A DNA stretch of 64,000 bases from Pseudobutyrivibrio sp. 49 (GTDB lineage Bacteria > Bacillota > Clostridia > Lachnospirales > Lachnospiraceae), in NCBI RefSeq assembly GCF_900100545.1, contig NZ_FNDP01000011.1:52991-116990 (forward strand). Reading direction: 5' to 3'. The notes under the pieces were generated by a model that saw only the letters and a program-made list of their open reading frames with translations, did no database searches and had not been told where the DNA came from. The translations under genes were made by a program, and so were the position numbers. Below are positions 1-7,763 of the stretch, piece after piece (within the stretch, counting starts at the first letter, position 1; every line of letters begins with the position of its first letter).

Positions 1-270
1 AGAGCCAGTGTTTCCAGAGCCATGTCGAACCTTCGTAAAGACAATATCATCGTCATGAAGGAAGACGGAGAGATTGAGTTCACTATCAAGGGTCAGAAAA
101 TCGCAGAAGTGATTATTGATAAGTATGTGACTCTCACCGGATTCCTTCAGGATGTTGCTGGGGTGGACGAGGAAACTGCCAAAGAGGATGCTTGCAAAAT
201 CGAGCACTATATTAGTGACGATACCTACGCAGGGATTAAGCAGTTCATCATCGCTCATTCTGAGTTGTAA
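1..270 (+). CDS. DtxR-family metal-dependent transcriptional regulator (3' part only)
   Basis: The reading frame is open from the first base, so this gene begins outside the window. Visible residues start with RASVSRAMSNLRKD, the recognition helix of a DtxR/MntR winged helix, followed by the wing. The dimerisation and metal-binding helices follow, with GVDEETAKEDACKIEHYIS, which contains the E-x2-C/D-x2-H type metal ligands typical of the family. It ends after this domain with no SH3-like third domain, so it is the short MntR/Clostridium type. An internal ATG at 22 is only the codon for Met in the recognition helix. Family members bind Fe2+ or Mn2+ and then repress. Which metal is used cannot be told. 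A terminator follows directly, and two matching dyads downstream are candidate targets. Confidence 0.88.
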   Translation, partial: RASVSRAMSNLRKDNIIVMKEDGEIEFTIKGQKIAEVIIDKYVTLTGFLQDVAGVDEETAKEDACKIEHYISDDTYAGIKQFIIAHSEL

Positions 271-286
271 ATTTATAAATGAAAAT

Positions 287-325
287 AAGCTATTTGAGAT
301 ATACCGGTCTTGAATAGCTTTTTTT
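287..325 (+). terminator. Rho-independent terminator after the DtxR-family gene
   Basis: AAGCTATT (287-294) pairs with AATAGCTT (313-320), and the stem is followed by a run of T to 325. The stem is only 8 bp, but the T-run is good. Confidence 0.7.
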
Positions 326-353
326 AAAGATGTAGAGTTAGCGATGACTAACT
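310..353 (+). promoter_or_regulatory. Promoter with overlapping dyad (candidate DtxR-type operator 1)
   Basis: TTGAAT (310-315), a 17-bp spacer and TAGAGT (333-338) form a possible sigma-70 promoter. The dyad AGTTAG-N6-CTAACT (336-353) overlaps the -10 end and the start region, where a repressor would act. The same half-sites with the same 6-bp spacing recur at 2914-2931. The adjacent DtxR-family gene makes that protein the obvious candidate binder; this is inference. Confidence 0.5.
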
Positions 354-387
354 AAGACTGAATTAACCAAAAAAGGGAGGACTTGAA

Positions 388-462
388 ATGAAAGCAGATT
401 ACAAAAATTGGATGCCTAAGGGAAAATATGGAGATATGAAAGCAAACCTTGGATTACGGTGA
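388..462 (+). pseudogene. 24-codon remnant of a methyltransferase-type N-terminus
   Basis: A strong Shine-Dalgarno (GGGAGG) precedes ATG at 388. The peptide begins MKADYKNWMPKG and stops after 24 codons. I recall this start as the N-terminus of a group of clostridial class I SAM-dependent methyltransferases; the rest of such a gene is absent. It therefore looks like a truncated gene that kept its promoter, operator-like dyad and ribosome site. It could now act as a short leader ORF for the hydrolase gene, whose ATG lies 24 nt beyond the stop. A functional micropeptide is not excluded. Confidence 0.5.
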
Positions 463-486
463 TTGCAGAGAAATGAGGTTGATGTC

Positions 487-1395
487 ATGAGCGCAAAATA
501 TGAAATACTTAAGTTTTTGGTGAAGGCTTTAAATTTGAAAAAGCTTTACTTTGGTGGTAATGATGAGGATTTTATTGATAGTAAAAGAAAATTAAATGCC
601 AGAATTACTGTTCCTGATTTACAGGATGATGAATTTAACATAAGTCAAATTCAGGTTATGGGATGTACAGTTCTGAAATTGATTCATAAGAAAAAAGTAA
701 ATAGAGCCAATATGTTTATCATAGGTGGTGGTATGGTTATAGCGCCTAGAGCCGGTTCGATTAAAAAAGCACTTAGATTTGCAAAGGAAACTGGTTTAGA
801 TTTGTACATACCTTATTATCCTTTATGTTTAGATTATCCAATTTCAAAAGCCTATGAAATGATACATGAAACATACAAGGAGATGCTTAAAGATTATGAT
901 GAAAAGAATATAAGCATACTTGGTTCTTCTTCAGGCGGAAACTTAGCTTTAGGCTTGGTGTCATATATTAATGATGGCCATAAAGATGTTCCAATGCCAG
1001 CACATATCATTGCTCTTTCGCCAGGCACTTGTGTAAATTCAGAAGAAGAATGGAAGCGTATGCTTGAACTTGAAAAAAAGGATGTCATGGTTCCGGCAGA
1101 CTATATGAAACGAGCTGTGGATATAATGAGACATGGTGATAATTCAGTTCCTGATTACATGATTTGGTTACAAAAAGGTGACTTTACAAATTGCCCACCA
1201 GTTACTTTTATTTATGGTTCTGATGAAACCTTATATGCTTGTGCACCATCTTTTGAGCATGTAATGAAACGATATGGTGTTAGCTACAATATGATTGTAG
1301 GAAAAGGAATGTTCCATTGTTATCCAGTGTTCCCAATAGTAAAAGAAGCAAAAGAGGGTTGGAAGCAGATGGTTCAATTGGCAAGAGAGGCTTAG
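487..1395 (+). CDS. Alpha/beta hydrolase (acetyl-esterase/lipase-like)
   Basis: About 302 residues of the alpha/beta-hydrolase-3 (Aes/HSL-like) type, probably a cytosolic carboxylesterase. The nucleophile elbow is GSSSGGN, the acid is in YGSDETL and the histidine in GMFHCYP. The usual oxyanion HGGG is here IGGGM, lacking the His, which is unusual. The ATG at 487 is chosen because GAGG sits 8 nt upstream; a TTG 24 bases earlier has no ribosome site. The next gene, also a hydrolase, starts 5 nt after the stop, so the two are probably cotranscribed. The substrate cannot be assigned. Confidence 0.78.
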   Translation: MSAKYEILKFLVKALNLKKLYFGGNDEDFIDSKRKLNARITVPDLQDDEFNISQIQVMGCTVLKLIHKKKVNRANMFIIGGGMVIAPRAGSIKKALRFAKETGLDLYIPYYPLCLDYPISKAYEMIHETYKEMLKDYDEKNISILGSSSGGNLALGLVSYINDGHKDVPMPAHIIALSPGTCVNSEEEWKRMLELEKKDVMVPADYMKRAVDIMRHGDNSVPDYMIWLQKGDFTNCPPVTFIYGSDETLYACAPSFEHVMKRYGVSYNMIVGKGMFHCYPVFPIVKEAKEGWKQMVQLAREA

Positions 1396-1400
1396 ATATT

Positions 1401-2168
1401 ATGCAATTTGAAGAAATAGGAAACATGTCAGGAAAGACGCTTATGCTACTTCCTGGAACGTGCTGCGATTGGCAGACAAATTTTGGAACAGTCATATCGG
1501 AGCTTGCTGAAAAATATCATCTTATATGTGTAAACTATGATGGTTTTGATGGAAGTGATGATATATTTCCTGACATGATAACTGTAACAGAGAAAATTGA
1601 GAATTATATAAGGGAGAATCACTATGGCAGACTTGATGGTGCTATAGGTTCTTCTCTTGGTTCTAGTTTTGTTGGACAGCTTGTACAGAGAAGAAATATT
1701 CATATAGACCATGCAATTTTTGGAAGTCCTGACCTTGACCAAAGTGGAAAGGTAGCTGCCAAACTTCAATCTTTGCTTGTGGTCCCGTTACTTACCAGCT
1801 TTACAAAGAGCGAAAAGAAACGAAATAAGACAAAGGAAAAACTGAAGAGTTTCTTTCTAATGAATGATGAGACTGCTGAGAAGTTCATAAATTGTTTTTC
1901 TAAGTTCAGTCCTGAGTCTATTAAGAATGAGTACTACACAGATTTATTGACTTATCTTGAAGATGATATTGAGGTAGAACATACACGGGCTCATTTTATA
2001 TATGCCAATAAAATGGGTGAGAAGTATTTAAAGCGCTACAAAAAATATTTTCATAACCCTGATATTAGAGAGTTTGATATGCAACATGAGCAGTGGCTTT
2101 TCGGAGAAAAAGAATATTCTGAGCCTGTGCTTAGGGCAATAGATGAATTTATGAATATGGCAGTTTAA
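1401..2168 (+). CDS. Alpha/beta-fold hydrolase
   Basis: 255 residues. LLPGTCCDW near the N-terminus is the oxyanion-hole strand, GSSLGSS is the GxSxG nucleophile elbow and HEQWLFGE near the C-terminus supplies the histidine, so the catalytic set looks complete. The ATG at 1401 has GAGAGG 10 nt upstream; the open frame continues further back, but only through the end of the preceding hydrolase gene. It is of the generic short alpha/beta hydrolase type (esterase, lactonase or thioesterase possible). The pairing with the other hydrolase suggests a joint substrate, but nothing in the sequence identifies it. Confidence 0.72.
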   Translation: MQFEEIGNMSGKTLMLLPGTCCDWQTNFGTVISELAEKYHLICVNYDGFDGSDDIFPDMITVTEKIENYIRENHYGRLDGAIGSSLGSSFVGQLVQRRNIHIDHAIFGSPDLDQSGKVAAKLQSLLVVPLLTSFTKSEKKRNKTKEKLKSFFLMNDETAEKFINCFSKFSPESIKNEYYTDLLTYLEDDIEVEHTRAHFIYANKMGEKYLKRYKKYFHNPDIREFDMQHEQWLFGEKEYSEPVLRAIDEFMNMAV

Positions 2169-2246
2169 GGGCGGCCAGAATTTTAGAAGCCATTTCTATT
2201 AGAATATTGATGGCATCATTTATTTACTAGAAGAGGTGATGGTTTT

Positions 2247-2885
2247 ATGAGAACGGCAGAAGAATATAAGGACTTAACAATTAAAGAGTTTACCAAGGCA
2301 GCAGATATATATGAGACAGATCAGGCTGGAATCTATGAGATGTGTAAGGATGATTATCCATACATAGCAGCAGAGTTGGAAAAAGAAGATTATCAGGATT
2401 TGCTGGACTGTGGATGCGGAACGGGTCCAATGATTTCTCTCCTACATGAAAAGGACGCCACAAAGCATTACACAGGTTTGGACATCACTCCTAAGATGAT
2501 TGAGGTGGCTAAGGCTAAGAATCTTAGGGGTGTAGATTGGGTTGTGGGAGACTGTGAAAACCTGCCCTTTGAGGAAAATTCATTTGATGTAATTATTTGC
2601 TCAAACAGTTTTCATCATTATCCAAATCCACAGAAATTTTTTAACAGTGTGAAGCGTGTATTAAGACCAAATGGAAGGCTAATTCTGCAGGATTATACAG
2701 CTCCAAGTATCGTTCTTTGGTTTATGAATCATACGGAAATGCCACTTGCAAACTTAATCGGACATGGAGATGTTAAGGCATATTCATTAGATGAGATTAG
2801 AAAGTTTTGTTCTGTCGCAGATCTTAAGATAGATAACCTAGAGGCATGCGAGAAATTTAGAATGCATTTGGTAGCAAGAAAATAG
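2247..2885 (+). CDS. Class I SAM-dependent methyltransferase (UbiE-like fold)
   Basis: 212 residues with SAM motif I DCGCGTGPM (about 54-62), an acidic residue after beta-2 (GLDITPKMIEVA), motif IV FDVIICSNSFHHYPNP and the post-motif LRPNGRLIL, in the order of the Methyltransf_11 fold. AGAGGTGAT lies just upstream of the ATG. The 78-nt gap after the hydrolase gene contains a possible hairpin (GCCAT...ATGGC, near 2190-2214). Because a fossil methyltransferase start sits at 388, this gene may be a displaced relative of that lost gene. The substrate is unknown. Confidence 0.8.
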   Translation: MRTAEEYKDLTIKEFTKAADIYETDQAGIYEMCKDDYPYIAAELEKEDYQDLLDCGCGTGPMISLLHEKDATKHYTGLDITPKMIEVAKAKNLRGVDWVVGDCENLPFEENSFDVIICSNSFHHYPNPQKFFNSVKRVLRPNGRLILQDYTAPSIVLWFMNHTEMPLANLIGHGDVKAYSLDEIRKFCSVADLKIDNLEACEKFRMHLVARK

Positions 2886-2905
2886 TAGAGGTCGTAAAAA
2901 TGTGG

Positions 2906-2932
2906 TAGTATGTAGTTAGGAAAACCTAACTA
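2906..2932 (+). promoter_or_regulatory. -10 element and 8-bp inverted repeat (candidate DtxR-type operator 2)
   Basis: TAGTAT (2906-2911) is a plausible -10, with a poor -35. TAGTTAGG (2913-2920) and CCTAACTA (2925-2932) form a perfect inverted repeat around AAAA, covering the expected transcription start. Its core AGTTAG-N6-CTAACT equals the dyad at 336-353. No T-run follows, so it is not a terminator. Confidence 0.55.
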
Positions 2933-2954
2933 AAAGAGGAAGGAGGATTTCAGT

Positions 2955-3041
2955 ATGGATACAAGTGGAATTCTTATTTCGATTGTGATTGTTGGGGGGT
3001 TAATATTTTTGATACATACGGTAAAGAGAAAGATTCATTAA
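2955..3041 (+). CDS. 28-residue single-span membrane peptide
   Basis: The ATG at 2955 follows a very strong AGGAAGGAGG. The peptide starts MDTSGILISIVIVGG, is hydrophobic through about residue 20 and ends in a basic tail KRKIH, so it should cross the membrane once with the C-terminus inside. It sits directly behind the operator-like dyad and 13 nt before the next membrane-protein gene. It resembles the tiny FeoB-associated membrane proteins in size but lacks their cysteines, so no function is assigned. The ribosome site and placement make it a probable real gene. Confidence 0.5.
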   Translation: MDTSGILISIVIVGGLIFLIHTVKRKIH

Positions 3042-3054
3042 TTGGGAGGAAGCT

Positions 3055-3723
3055 ATGAAAAGATTGTCATCAAGACAGAAGATATTAATGGGTTGTGTCG
3101 CCATGGTATTAGCTATAATCGGAGATTATTTGCTGGGATTTGGTGTGTTTGATGCATCGACATCTTCTGATGCATATATGGGCTATGAATGGCACGTTGT
3201 TCCAGACTGGAGATTTGCTGTTTCATCGATTCTTGGTTTTTCATGTGTACCATTCTTCGCAATTGCGGTAATCGAGCTTCTTAGAGTCATGGAAGAAGAA
3301 TATGGCCTAGGATATTCGAAATTATATAAGCTCTTCAAAATTGCAAATTGGGCAGGAGTTTTCTATTTTGCATTTATCCATATTGGAATATGTATGCTAC
3401 CAGTAGTTTTCAATGCTGGCATGGATGCTACAGGAGATATTCCAACTTCTGTTGGAATGGTGGTTAGAGTTTTAAAAAGTATAGCAGTTCCAATGGCGGC
3501 AGGATTTATTATTTGCGATGGGTTTGTAACTATAGCCTGGATTGGAATGATCATAAAAGGATTGATTCCAGTAAAGAAAATACTATTGATTTGTAATCCT
3601 ATCGTAATTGCGTTATTAGGAAACCTTGCAAATTATATTGCAGGTGGCTTGGATTCAGGATTTGAATCCTTTGGATGGTTGTTGATGTATCTGGTATGTG
3701 CAATGAGTTTAACTAAAGAGTAA
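3055..3723 (+). CDS. Polytopic membrane protein, possibly DUF6796 family
   Basis: 222 residues with about six hydrophobic segments (near 10-28, 54-76, 95-115, 138-165, 172-190, 198-217). GGGAGG precedes the ATG. The first helix carries an aspartate (IIGDYLLGFGVFD), and WHVVPDWRF lies in the first outside loop. From memory it resembles an uncharacterised Firmicutes membrane family (DUF6796), which I cannot confirm. It follows the 28-residue peptide closely and is probably cotranscribed with it, hence possibly metal-regulated. No catalytic motif is recognised. Confidence 0.65.
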   Translation: MKRLSSRQKILMGCVAMVLAIIGDYLLGFGVFDASTSSDAYMGYEWHVVPDWRFAVSSILGFSCVPFFAIAVIELLRVMEEEYGLGYSKLYKLFKIANWAGVFYFAFIHIGICMLPVVFNAGMDATGDIPTSVGMVVRVLKSIAVPMAAGFIICDGFVTIAWIGMIIKGLIPVKKILLICNPIVIALLGNLANYIAGGLDSGFESFGWLLMYLVCAMSLTKE

Positions 3724-3779
3724 GTAAAAAAGTGTGATGTGGCAGCGGTAGTGGAGTTTGATAAAACGACCGTAAGTTA

Positions 3780-3844
3780 TTGAAAACTTCCTGAGGTTAT
3801 ACTATACTAACTTGGTTGGTACATATTACTCAAAATGAGTAATA
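3780..3844 (+). promoter_or_regulatory. Promoter and 9-bp inverted repeat upstream of the secreted repeat protein
   Basis: TTGAAA (3780-3785), a 17-bp spacer and TATACT (3803-3808) form a good sigma-70 promoter. TATTACTCA (3824-3832) and TGAGTAATA (3836-3844) are a perfect inverted repeat with a 3-base centre just downstream of the start. It could be an operator or a 5'-UTR hairpin. Confidence 0.6.
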
Positions 3845-3873
3845 AATATACTGTACCCAGGAAGAGGATATAT

Positions 3874-5931
3874 ATGAAAAGAAAGGTATTAAAATTACTT
3901 CGCTCAGGTGTTGCGGTTATGGGTGTGGTAGCTATGCTTAGCACGATGCAATCATATACTTTGACTGTTGCAGCAGCTGAACAGGGAGTCATCAAGAACC
4001 ACGAAAGTATCACTCTTGAAATTGGAGATACCGTCATTCTCCAAGGTGAGCGTGCTTATGGTTACAGTGATTATGAAATCTCATGGACTTCAGACAATGA
4101 TGGAATTATTAGTATTGAGTCTACTGATGATGGTAATTCATGGGATAAATATACCACTGCTAAGATAAAGACTGTTTCATCAGGAACTGCCACAGTTAAT
4201 CTTAAGGCAGATTATCACGGAATGTGGTCATACGATGAAAGCTTTACAATCAATGTAAAAGGATCTTCAACAGAAGAACCATCAATAGATGAGCCTGTTG
4301 TAGTTGAAGATAATAAGAATCTTTTTATCAGACTTGTGGGTAGCTTTGAACACAAGATGGTAGGAGAGGAAGATGTAGATGCAGTATCAAGTGCTACTAC
4401 AGGATCTTATGTATCAACAGGTGCAAATGCAGTGAAGCTTGAGGCTGCACTAGTTGATAAGGATGTAGATAGAGATTCAGTACCTGAGGAAAGCTGGCAT
4501 CCGCTTAGCTATTTTGAAAATGCCGAAGATGCAGTAAAAATCAATCCAGACCATACCAAAACAAAGGTGCTTGTTGAGCCAGAATGTCCTGGTGTAGAAG
4601 TAGGGTACAATGTTTGGGATGGAACAGTTGCAATTACTGGAAAACCAGAGCAGGCTGGTGACTATAAGATTTCAGTTCAGTTTACAGATACAGAAAATCG
4701 TGTAGCTATCAGTAATGCAGTAGACTTCACAGTTTATGAGCTTAATGGAAAACTTGTTGAAGTACTTAATTATGATAATGCTACTCAGACTAGTGATGGC
4801 AAATATATTTACGATCAAAAGCCATGGTATATAAGAGATTTAGGTGCTGATGTTGTTACAGTTCCAAAGGATATTAAGGCATGGTATGGTAGCCATACCA
4901 CAGGAACATATGCAGAACTTGGTTCGGTAATATCCCTTACAAATGGAGAGGTGCCACTACAAACTCTTGTTATTCCTAGAGGATGTAATCTTACAATGCT
5001 TAACACTCGCGTTCACAGTGGTGTGAAAATTGTTGTTGAGAATGGTGGTAAGTTATCTTTAAGACAGTCTACTATTGAAGGTATCTTAGAGGTTCGTAGA
5101 GGTGGAACACTTTCTGTAGATTATATTGACTATGGTGAGGATGCAGGATTCACTCATGGCTCGGTAATCAATGGTCAGATTAGAATGATGAACGGTTCAA
5201 CATTGGAAAATGCCAGAATCGTTTCTCATACAAATTATTCAGCAAGAGATGATATCAATCGAAATAACAGCAATCCGGTTGTCGTTACGGATGGAACTGT
5301 TTACGTTAAAGGTAATGTATATATAAAAGGCGACGAAGCTGCTGACTATGGTGTTGGTCAGAAGGGATTGGCAGTTAAAGGAAAGCTTATTGTTCCGGAT
5401 GGGTCTGTTTTAGCTGTTTTTGGCGGTGGAGAGTCTCAGCTTTCTTCTATGGGAGGAGATGCTATCACTCTCAACAATGGCACGATTTATGGCGATGGAA
5501 AGGTGATTGCTGTAGGTGGATTTGGAATGAATCTTACAGGCAATCGTGACATTCTCGGAGGTGGAGCAGCTGTTTCTGGAAGAGGAACAATCGACACAGA
5601 CAGAGCATACCTTGAGGGCGGTTATAGTTTTGAAAAAGAGACCCAGCCAATCAATGGAAACATCACTTTGTCATATAGAACAGACCGTAACCTTGTTACT
5701 GGTAAATGCATTATGGGCACAGGAGAAACTACCAGTCCTAATTATTGGCATGGAACAGGTGATTCAGATGGAATCTGCCCAGACTTAAGTAAGTATGTTG
5801 TGGAGGATAATGCTCCAATAAGAAGACATTCATACCGCAATTCATACTGGTATCCAACATATGCCAGCAGCTATTACAATTGGTATTCGAACTATTTATT
5901 CAATACTATAATGTGGTATTGGTTCTTCTAA
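3874..5931 (+). CDS. Secreted Ig-like/parallel-beta repeat protein with an aromatic C-terminal tail
   Basis: 685 residues. The ATG at 3874 is chosen because AGGAAGAGG lies 6 nt upstream and a classic signal peptide follows (KRK, a hydrophobic core, then AAAEQ near residue 32). An earlier in-frame ATG overlaps the leader dyad. Residues about 35-130 form a bacterial Ig-like domain (ISWTSDND, SSGTATVNLK). Then comes VDAVSSATTGS followed by GANAVKLEAAL, which resembles the FMN-bind flavinylation segment. A long Asn/Gly-rich stretch (about 340-600) has the look of a parallel beta-helix. The last 35 residues are full of Tyr and Trp and end WYWFF. There is no LPXTG, so attachment is unclear. Confidence 0.65.
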   Translation: MKRKVLKLLRSGVAVMGVVAMLSTMQSYTLTVAAAEQGVIKNHESITLEIGDTVILQGERAYGYSDYEISWTSDNDGIISIESTDDGNSWDKYTTAKIKTVSSGTATVNLKADYHGMWSYDESFTINVKGSSTEEPSIDEPVVVEDNKNLFIRLVGSFEHKMVGEEDVDAVSSATTGSYVSTGANAVKLEAALVDKDVDRDSVPEESWHPLSYFENAEDAVKINPDHTKTKVLVEPECPGVEVGYNVWDGTVAITGKPEQAGDYKISVQFTDTENRVAISNAVDFTVYELNGKLVEVLNYDNATQTSDGKYIYDQKPWYIRDLGADVVTVPKDIKAWYGSHTTGTYAELGSVISLTNGEVPLQTLVIPRGCNLTMLNTRVHSGVKIVVENGGKLSLRQSTIEGILEVRRGGTLSVDYIDYGEDAGFTHGSVINGQIRMMNGSTLENARIVSHTNYSARDDINRNNSNPVVVTDGTVYVKGNVYIKGDEAADYGVGQKGLAVKGKLIVPDGSVLAVFGGGESQLSSMGGDAITLNNGTIYGDGKVIAVGGFGMNLTGNRDILGGGAAVSGRGTIDTDRAYLEGGYSFEKETQPINGNITLSYRTDRNLVTGKCIMGTGETTSPNYWHGTGDSDGICPDLSKYVVEDNAPIRRHSYRNSYWYPTYASSYYNWYSNYLFNTIMWYWFF

Positions 5932-5951
5932 ATTCTAATAAGTATAAAATG

Positions 5952-5984
5952 GGCGTGGTTACTAGATGTAGCCACGTCTTTTTT
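5952..5984 (+). terminator. Rho-independent terminator
   Basis: An 11-bp stem (GGCGTGGTTAC with GTAGCCACGTC, one G-U pair) with a 5-base loop is followed by six T. It ends the secreted-protein transcript. Confidence 0.85.
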
Positions 5985-6034
5985 ATGTTACTATATGATG
6001 TAGTTCAAGAAATGAGAAAAAAGAAGGTATTTAT

Positions 6035-6829
6035 ATGATTAAACTTATTGCAACAGATGTAGACGGAACCTTAGTAAAGGATGCGTCTCCTGATATTTAT
6101 CCAGAGATTATCGAGATGGTAAAGGAGCTCAGAAAAAGAGATATTATTGTTTGTATTGCCAGTGGCAGACAGTATTCCAGCATTGAAAAATTATTCAAGG
6201 AAGTTAAGGATGATTTGATTTTCATTGCTGATAATGGTGCTCATGTTAAGTGCCGCGGCAAGGATTTAAATATCGTAAATATGAATCCAGAATATCTTGA
6301 TGAGCTTATAAAAGAGCTTAGAACTTTTGAAGACTGTGAGATGATTTGCGAGGGACCAGGAATTACTTATATCGAGTCAGAAAATCCAGAGTTCATTAAT
6401 TTCATCGAGACACAGTATAAGTGTGACTACAAGCAGGTAGATGACGTTTTGACAGAAGGTTCAAATATTATCAAAGCCTCTATTTTCAAAAGACCATCTA
6501 TCAGATCAATCGGTGATGAGATTCTTATTCCAGAGTGGAAGGATCGCCTGAAGGTCACTATGGCTGGTGAAGACTGGGTAGATTTTATGGATAAGTCTGT
6601 GGATAAGGGAAATGCTCTTAAGTTTATCCAGAAGTTTTATGGTATTTCACCAGATGAAACTATGGTATTTGGTGACAACAATAATGATATTGGTATGCTT
6701 AAGTGCGCTACAGAAAGCTATGCTGTTGAGACAGCACCTGACGTGGTTAAGGATGTTGCAAATCACATTTGTCCTTCATGGAAAGAAAAGGGAGTATACC
6801 AGGTATTAGCTGCTAATTTTTCGGAATAG
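6035..6829 (+). CDS. HAD-IIB (Cof-type) sugar/nucleotide phosphatase
   Basis: 264 residues. Motif I is DVDGTLV (residues 8-14) with both catalytic aspartates, motif II is ASGRQYSS, and the C-terminal motif is FGDNNNDIGML, which binds Mg2+. The cap between them is of the C2B type, which defines the Cof/YidA group. Such proteins hydrolyse small phosphorylated metabolites in the cytosol. The next gene, a metallophosphoesterase, starts 25 nt downstream, so they are likely cotranscribed. The substrate is not determinable. Confidence 0.85.
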   Translation: MIKLIATDVDGTLVKDASPDIYPEIIEMVKELRKRDIIVCIASGRQYSSIEKLFKEVKDDLIFIADNGAHVKCRGKDLNIVNMNPEYLDELIKELRTFEDCEMICEGPGITYIESENPEFINFIETQYKCDYKQVDDVLTEGSNIIKASIFKRPSIRSIGDEILIPEWKDRLKVTMAGEDWVDFMDKSVDKGNALKFIQKFYGISPDETMVFGDNNNDIGMLKCATESYAVETAPDVVKDVANHICPSWKEKGVYQVLAANFSE

Positions 6830-6854
6830 TTATCGTATATACGGAGAGATAGTC

Positions 6855-7601
6855 ATGAGTTTGTTTGCTATCGGAGATTTACATTTACATTTTCAGTCAG
6901 AACTGAAAGCCAGAAATCAAATTGAAGATAAGATATGGCAGAATCACGAGGTGATTTTCCAAGAAAACTGCCTTAAGGCAATGAAACCAGATGACACCCT
7001 TGTACTTGTTGGTGATCACAGCTGGGGCAAGAATCTGGATGAATGTCAGATGGATTTGGAATATATCGAGAATCTTCCAGGAAGAAAAATTTTACTTCGC
7101 GGAAATCACGACATGTTTTGGGATGCCAAGAAAACTAATAAGTTAAATGAAATGTTTAAGGGCAGACTGGAATTTTTGCAGAACAATTATTTCACTTATG
7201 AAGATTATGCTCTGGTGGGCACAAAGGGCTACACTTTTGAAGGACCATTTTATGTGGATAGCTATGGAAATATTCAGGGCTGGGATGAAAAGGAAGCTGA
7301 GCATGCTGAGAAGCTAGTTAAGAGAGAGTCAGAAAGATTAGTGGCTTCTTTCGAGGCAGCAAAGGCAGATGGATACAAGAAATTCATTATGTTTTTACAT
7401 TATCCACCTACCAACATTATACAGACAAACAGCATCTTCACTAAGCTTGCTGAGCAGTATGGTGTATCGCAGGTGATTTATGGACATTGTCATGGCGAAA
7501 CCAGATTCCACGACAGTATCACGGGAAAGAAAAGAAGAATCAGATATTCACTTGTGTCCGGTGACGCTTTGAGATGGAAGCCACTTAAGGTTTTGGACTA
7601 G
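6855..7601 (+). CDS. Calcineurin-like metallophosphoesterase
   Basis: 248 residues with the full metal-ligand series: GDLHLHF (7-13), GDHSWG (where the usual GDxxD is GDHSW), RGNHD, the histidine in FLHYPP and YGHCHG. These coordinate two metal ions, often Mn or Fe, in phosphodiesterases of this fold. GGAGAGAT precedes the ATG. The protein matches the group annotated only as predicted phosphohydrolases. A short hairpin (GACTAGC/GCTAGTC, 7596-7616) overlaps the stop codon and may end transcription weakly. Confidence 0.82.
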   Translation: MSLFAIGDLHLHFQSELKARNQIEDKIWQNHEVIFQENCLKAMKPDDTLVLVGDHSWGKNLDECQMDLEYIENLPGRKILLRGNHDMFWDAKKTNKLNEMFKGRLEFLQNNYFTYEDYALVGTKGYTFEGPFYVDSYGNIQGWDEKEAEHAEKLVKRESERLVASFEAAKADGYKKFIMFLHYPPTNIIQTNSIFTKLAEQYGVSQVIYGHCHGETRFHDSITGKKRRIRYSLVSGDALRWKPLKVLD

Positions 7602-7763
7602 CCCATACAGCTAGTCTATATATGCAATTCAATAAAAGCAAATGCAAATGGAGTAGATTGGCACAGCAAATCCAGTTCCAATATCTCAGTTCAGCGGAAT
7701 CTATGCAAAGAATTTGCCTGTTTGGCCAATTGTGGCTGCAACGTATTCGTTAACTAATTGATA

